Shown here: positions 60,298 to 64,000 of the stretch, piece after piece | How positions within the stretch are numbered: position 1 is the first letter of the stretch | Layout of the letters: each line of letters begins with the position of its first letter | From: Embiotoca jacksoni | Taxonomy: Eukaryota; Chordata; Actinopteri; Embiotocidae | Assembly (NCBI GenBank): GCA_022577435.1 | Contig: JAKOON010000006.1 | Coordinates: forward strand, 15,913,501-15,977,500 | DNA: 64,000 bases | Reading direction: 5' to 3' | The notes under the pieces: generated by a model | Told to the model about the DNA's origin: nothing | The model's input: the letters and a program-made list of their open reading frames with translations, nothing else | Database searches by the model: none | Made by a program: the position numbers and the translations under genes

Positions 60298-60345
60298 CAG
60301 AAATGTTTTTGTCGTTGCCTAAGGGCAATGTTGTGCGACAATGCT
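60298..60345 (+). repeat. relative of the 61.6-kb MITE end
   Basis: 'gttgcctaagggcaatgttgtgc' resembles the palindrome-bearing ends at 61630 and 61985 ('gttgcccgagggcaacgttgtg' on one strand), preceded by 'cagaaatg' as at 61.67 kb on the other strand. It could be the left end of a larger, about 1.38-kb element reaching 61675. Confidence 0.5.
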
Positions 60346-60899
60346 ACCAAATCACAGAGAAATGTATGCATTTATAAAAAAATAATGTTCAGAGGGCAAA
60401 ACAAAATCACAAAATCTTTACAAACTGACAGTATGTCATAAAACAGAAGTAATAACATTTTCACATACTGGATTTCATACAGACATGTGTTTATATCAGA
60501 GCGGGTCATGTCATATAATTGACTTCATTGAAATGAGATTTCACTCCATGTGAAACTTAAAAAAGCATTTCTTCTCTACTGTGAAACAGAGATGGACATT
60601 GCACTATTTGTACATCACTTATGGTGTTCCTGTGCACCCAGGAACTGTCTATAAAAACATGGGAAAAAGTATGTTTCCAATGCTGATGAAAACACAACAA
60701 GAATAACTACAGTTCAGTAAAGGAGAGATCATTAGGAGTGAATAAGAATGTATTTAAGTCATGATAGTTTCACTTATAAATGTTGGTGGTTAAACTCTGA
60801 CAGTGAGAGGCCACTACCTACAGCAATGTCCCAAATTGATGTAGAAGTTAGGACAGGACCCAAAGCCTTGGCGCTGCAAGGGTGGAGCAGAGTATGCAA

Positions 60900-61072
60900 A
60901 TTCAATTTGTTTTTGTTTATGTAGCAATAAATCACAACACAAGGCATCTTAGGGCACTTTAGACCAGACCACAACAATTTAATAATTCCCACATGACCGA
61001 CAGCTGCAAGGAAAAACTCCCTTTTAACAGGAAGAAAACCTCTGGTAGCAGCCATCGAAACCCTCCCTTTAA
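60900..61072 (-). repeat. LINE-tail-like interspersed repeat
   Basis: On the minus strand: 'ttttcttcctgttaaaag', 'gggagtttttccttgcagc', then 'tgttgtgatttattgct' and 'aaattgaatttgc'. I recall this order as the 3' part of a very common fish repeat ending in a TTGAA-rich tail. A 93-codon minus frame here is a by-product. A second, shorter piece of the same motif ('ggaaaaaaactcccttttaa') lies at 61268-61310. Confidence 0.55.
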
Positions 61073-61073
61073 C

Positions 61074-61253
61074 CCTCCTGTTGTCCTCAGGTCAAAATGA
61101 CCCGCAGCTGTGTTCAACCAAGTTCCATTTTATTTCTATATTTTTATATTTTTTTGGGGATCATTGGTCATCATTCTTTAAAGAAACCCTCACAGCCTCC
61201 TTGTCACCAATGATCCCAAAAAATATGAAAATAAAATAGAACTTGGTTGAACA
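61074..61253. mobile_element. piggyBac-style terminus with long hairpin (truncated MITE)
   Basis: Begins AACCCTCCTGTTGTCCTC after a TT, i.e. a TTAA-start as in piggyBac-type elements. The arms 61111-61170 and 61206-61253 pair over about 48 nt, both starting from TGTTCAACCAAGTTC. The left arm carries an extra AT-rich 10-12 nt. The expected matching outer right end (inverse of the left) is missing, so the element is truncated or rearranged. A TTCTTTAAAGAA palindrome lies in the loop. Confidence 0.6.
61090..61102. promoter_or_regulatory. perfect oestrogen-response-element core in a repeat
   Basis: GGTCAAAATGACC is an exact GGTCAnnnTGACC inverted repeat, the core of the consensus site for oestrogen receptors. 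It lies in the subterminal part of the piggyBac-style element and is probably a structural part of that transposon. Function is not implied. Confidence 0.5.
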
Positions 61254-61629
61254 AACCTTAGACAGCTGGAAGGAAAAAAACTCCCTTTTAACAGCAATAA
61301 ACCTAAGACATAAAGAGACTCAGGGCAAGCGGGAGAAGGCTCACACAGACACGAAGATGAAACGTGAGGGAAGAGATCTTCCATACTGAATTCAATAATA
61401 GCGTTATTGCTGTCTCTGTCCTCATTGTGTGATGCCGATCTTGCTCTTTTTTTCATAGAACAATCATATATAATTTTTTCTGACAAGATGAGGTAAAAGA
61501 AGTTAATTTAAATGAATATAAATAATAACTAAATATTTAGTGCATGTATTCTGTACAAATACATGTAATAGCATGTGACAACATATAAAACACATTGTCA
61601 GCAAACCCTTTGTTAAAAAGTACCCTTAT

Positions 61630-62012
61630 TGCACAACGTTGCCCTCGGGCAACAAAAGGAAAAACTGGATTTCTGAACGTGCAAAATTAATAAAACTTCA
61701 TCAAACCTGACAGAAGCCTTCTTTACACCTTTATACACACAAATATATATTTTTATTTGGAGTTCATGTAATTTTAAATTAGATCACAAAAGCTCCGAAT
61801 GTTACCTTCTTCTCACGCCGTGCGCTGTTGTGACCGTGTGTCAGAAAAGGATGTCCCGTCTTCAAATGATGCTTGATAGTGACTCCTACACTTTATTGGA
61901 ACCATCTTTAGTACCTTTTGGACCATTCTGATTGGTTGTAATCATTTAAAGAAACATGTAATGGACATGGGGCTTAAGAAAACTTTCTGTTGCCCGAGGG
62001 CAACGCTGTGCA
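61630..62012. mobile_element. 383-bp MITE with palindrome-bearing termini
   Basis: The left terminus TGCACAACGTTGCCCTCGGG (continuing CAACAAAAG, to 61657) and the inverted right terminus (61985-62012) agree at about 26 of 28 positions. Each terminus contains a 7-2-7 internal palindrome, GTTGCCCTCGGGCAAC. No clear target duplication was found, so the superfamily is open. The interior is non-coding. Confidence 0.7.
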
Positions 62013-64000
62013 GTAGAGAGTCCTCAGTCCTTAGACTCAAATGTAAACACACTAGAATGATTACCGTTAATACCAATATATTATATTCTACAATTAACAC
62101 AGGAAAATCTGCCCCCATGATTAAGCCTCTGACCAAACTGGTTAAGATAAGCACAGCTCAAGGCTACGTTTATTTGATTCGAGGTATATGTGTTTTCTCT
62201 TGTGAGCCTGTTGTCAACTAACCTTTATTTCACGTAGATTATTAAAATTCCAATATATCAAAATGCACAAAAACATGCACAAAAACATGCACACAACATT
62301 ACATGATGGCAAAAAAAAAAAAAGATTCTCTTCCCATTTAAAATTATATGTTTTTCATATACTTGTTAAAGCTTTCTTCAAATGAGCTCATCTGCCAATT
62401 ACAGTCACCATCGGATTACATCAAAGGATCTGTACTGTCTAACCTTCACTCACTGAAGGATATATGTCAGAATTGTGATTTCTCTTTTTCTGGAAAATAA
62501 CAGACCAAAACAAACGTATTTGTATCCTTCTCTGACAGCCCTACCAGAGCCCCGCAGTACTCATCACGGATGGTTCAAATGGACCCTGAATCAATCAGTT
62601 TTAGGTTTTTTTTCTGCCCTACCTGCAGTCTGTGTGTCCCGCTGTCTCTGATTGCTCATCTCTCGCCTAATTGTTCACAATTGCTGCAGTCACACAATTG
62701 CACAACAGATTACTGCTTCACACTGCATCCATAAAAGCATTTGGCAGTGATGACCGTGTTTACGGAAGTTTTTCTTTTTCTAACCGAGTTAGAGTTACAT
62801 TGAATGTTAACCCCTTCCATCCTGTAGGACCCTGCAGCAGGACCATGTTGTATCTGTTATAACAATGCAAATAGCATTCAAAGGTTTCTCATTCAGTGAA
62901 GAGGCAGCCTAGTAGTACTCGACTAGAATGGGTGTAGCATTTGTCAAGCTTCATTTCTGTTGCATCGAATTTAGTAGACATGCAGATAATTTTTAGAAAA
63001 GGTTCAGTAATATCGGTGTCCCTGACAAAGGCTGGTATTCACTCAGACAGAAGACAAATTTACATTTTGCTGGAATGTTTCAAAGCTCACTCTGGCCTGG
63101 CAATGAGGAGACTGAATTTAAAAATTTTCCAAGAGTCACTCATCCATGAAGCCCAAGGTTGATGATTTTGGTCTTTGGAGCTCTTACCGATTGCATTTGA
63201 GGATGTTTTTTTTTTCAGGAGGAAATTTTAGGGGTTAGAGGTTTGCTTAATAGCTGCATTCTTTCTATTTTTTTTTTAACCCTTGTATTAGCACAAAGCC
63301 ATTAGCAGGGTGGTTTATTCCACATGCCACATTTTTTCAGTGGCACTGCTAGTGTTTGAAAACTCAAATATATAACCTTTAATATAACTGTTCACCTATA
63401 TCACAAATAAATAAACATGGATGGAATTTTCCTTTTTGGCACTATAACCCATGCTGTGAAAATTCTTTATAAAGAATGTCAAATCCATATTGATCTACAT
63501 TTAAAATCATATAGATGATATTGCTTCATCCTAAGTGTGCTCACAAATGCCTGTTAATAAACCCACCTACCCATATCCTAATGTTGTCCAGACCAGTCTG
63601 ATGTAAGGTTTGTAATTTGTGTACAATATGTCTAATGTGGCATCAGCTACAACACTGGTGTGTATAACTGTTAAGTACGTTAAATCAAAACAATTTTTTG
63701 TTTCTGTTTTCAGTGATATCTTTGGAAATGTGATTGACAGAGGACTGCAGAGTTAAAACATTTCTATTACAGTTAATTTGTTGCGTGATTTAAAGTCCAA
63801 TACCCAAATCACTATAACATGACTCAGCTGTCTTTGTTTGACAGTTTGCAATCCATCGTGCTGGTATAAATGGCTGCTCCTGCAACGCCTCATTAATATG
63901 TTGACATTAACAATGGCCTTCAGCCAGAAAGGGGCTGACAATAATAGAGCGGTGTTGTCATTTAGCTGTCTTAACTGTTAACTTTATAAAACGGCTCATA
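62013..64000. other. 2-kb non-coding stretch, nothing supported
   Basis: AT-rich with short frames (86 codons at most) and homopolymer runs near 62311, 63208 and 63270. 'acaaaaacatgc' is tandemly repeated at about 62268-62292. Confidence 0.4.

Overview
The window looks like nuclear DNA of a ray-finned (teleost) fish, possibly a percomorph. It is AT-rich, has long CA microsatellites, and holds repeat types I associate with teleosts: a tRNA-headed SINE, a BEL/Pao retrotransposon, hAT and Harbinger-like DNA transposons, and a LINE with a tetranucleotide tail. The taxonomic call is inference. No complete protein-coding gene, rRNA or true tRNA gene is visible. Most open frames are below 120 codons, have no recognisable domain and fit chance or transposon remnants. 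This is gene-poor intergenic or intronic sequence.

Layout. 0-8 kb: mostly unique DNA with a perfect hairpin at 0.8 kb, a 1.05-kb Harbinger-like element (977-2026) and a CA tract at 6.2 kb. 8.4-10.3 kb: broken antisense 3' part of a BEL/Pao pol gene. 12.1-15.4 kb: a repeat cluster (SINE head, a DNA element with a hairpin, a LINE 3' end, a CpG-rich promoter-like repeat, a 21-nt-stem inverted repeat). 15.4-26 kb: mainly unique DNA with one dispersed repeat. 26-30 kb: a three-unit tandem repeat carrying nuclear-receptor-type DR1 motifs, a 333-bp MITE, a CA tract and a hAT transposase fragment. 32-34 kb: two SINEs, one with a clean 11-bp target duplication. 36-43 kb: microsatellites, a second hAT transposase fragment, more DR1-family repeats and a pair of adjacent SINEs. 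44.6-45.4 kb: a complete 800-bp non-autonomous hAT element with 8-bp target duplication. 48.1-48.6 kb: the best host-coding candidate, a possible last exon with splice acceptor, 148 open codons and a poly(A) signal. 52-60 kb: a roughly 850-bp block duplicated at about 99% identity 6.8 kb apart, the second copy flanked by 173-bp direct repeats. 60-62 kb: LINE-tail-like repeats, a long hairpin with a perfect oestrogen-response-element core, and a 383-bp MITE.

No pathway or operon-like system is encoded. The main biological interest is the transposon history, the dispersal of DR1 and ERE-like motifs by repeats, the precise 52/59-kb duplication, and the unidentified exon at 48.1 kb. All family calls come from reading the sequence and remembered family features; no search was run.
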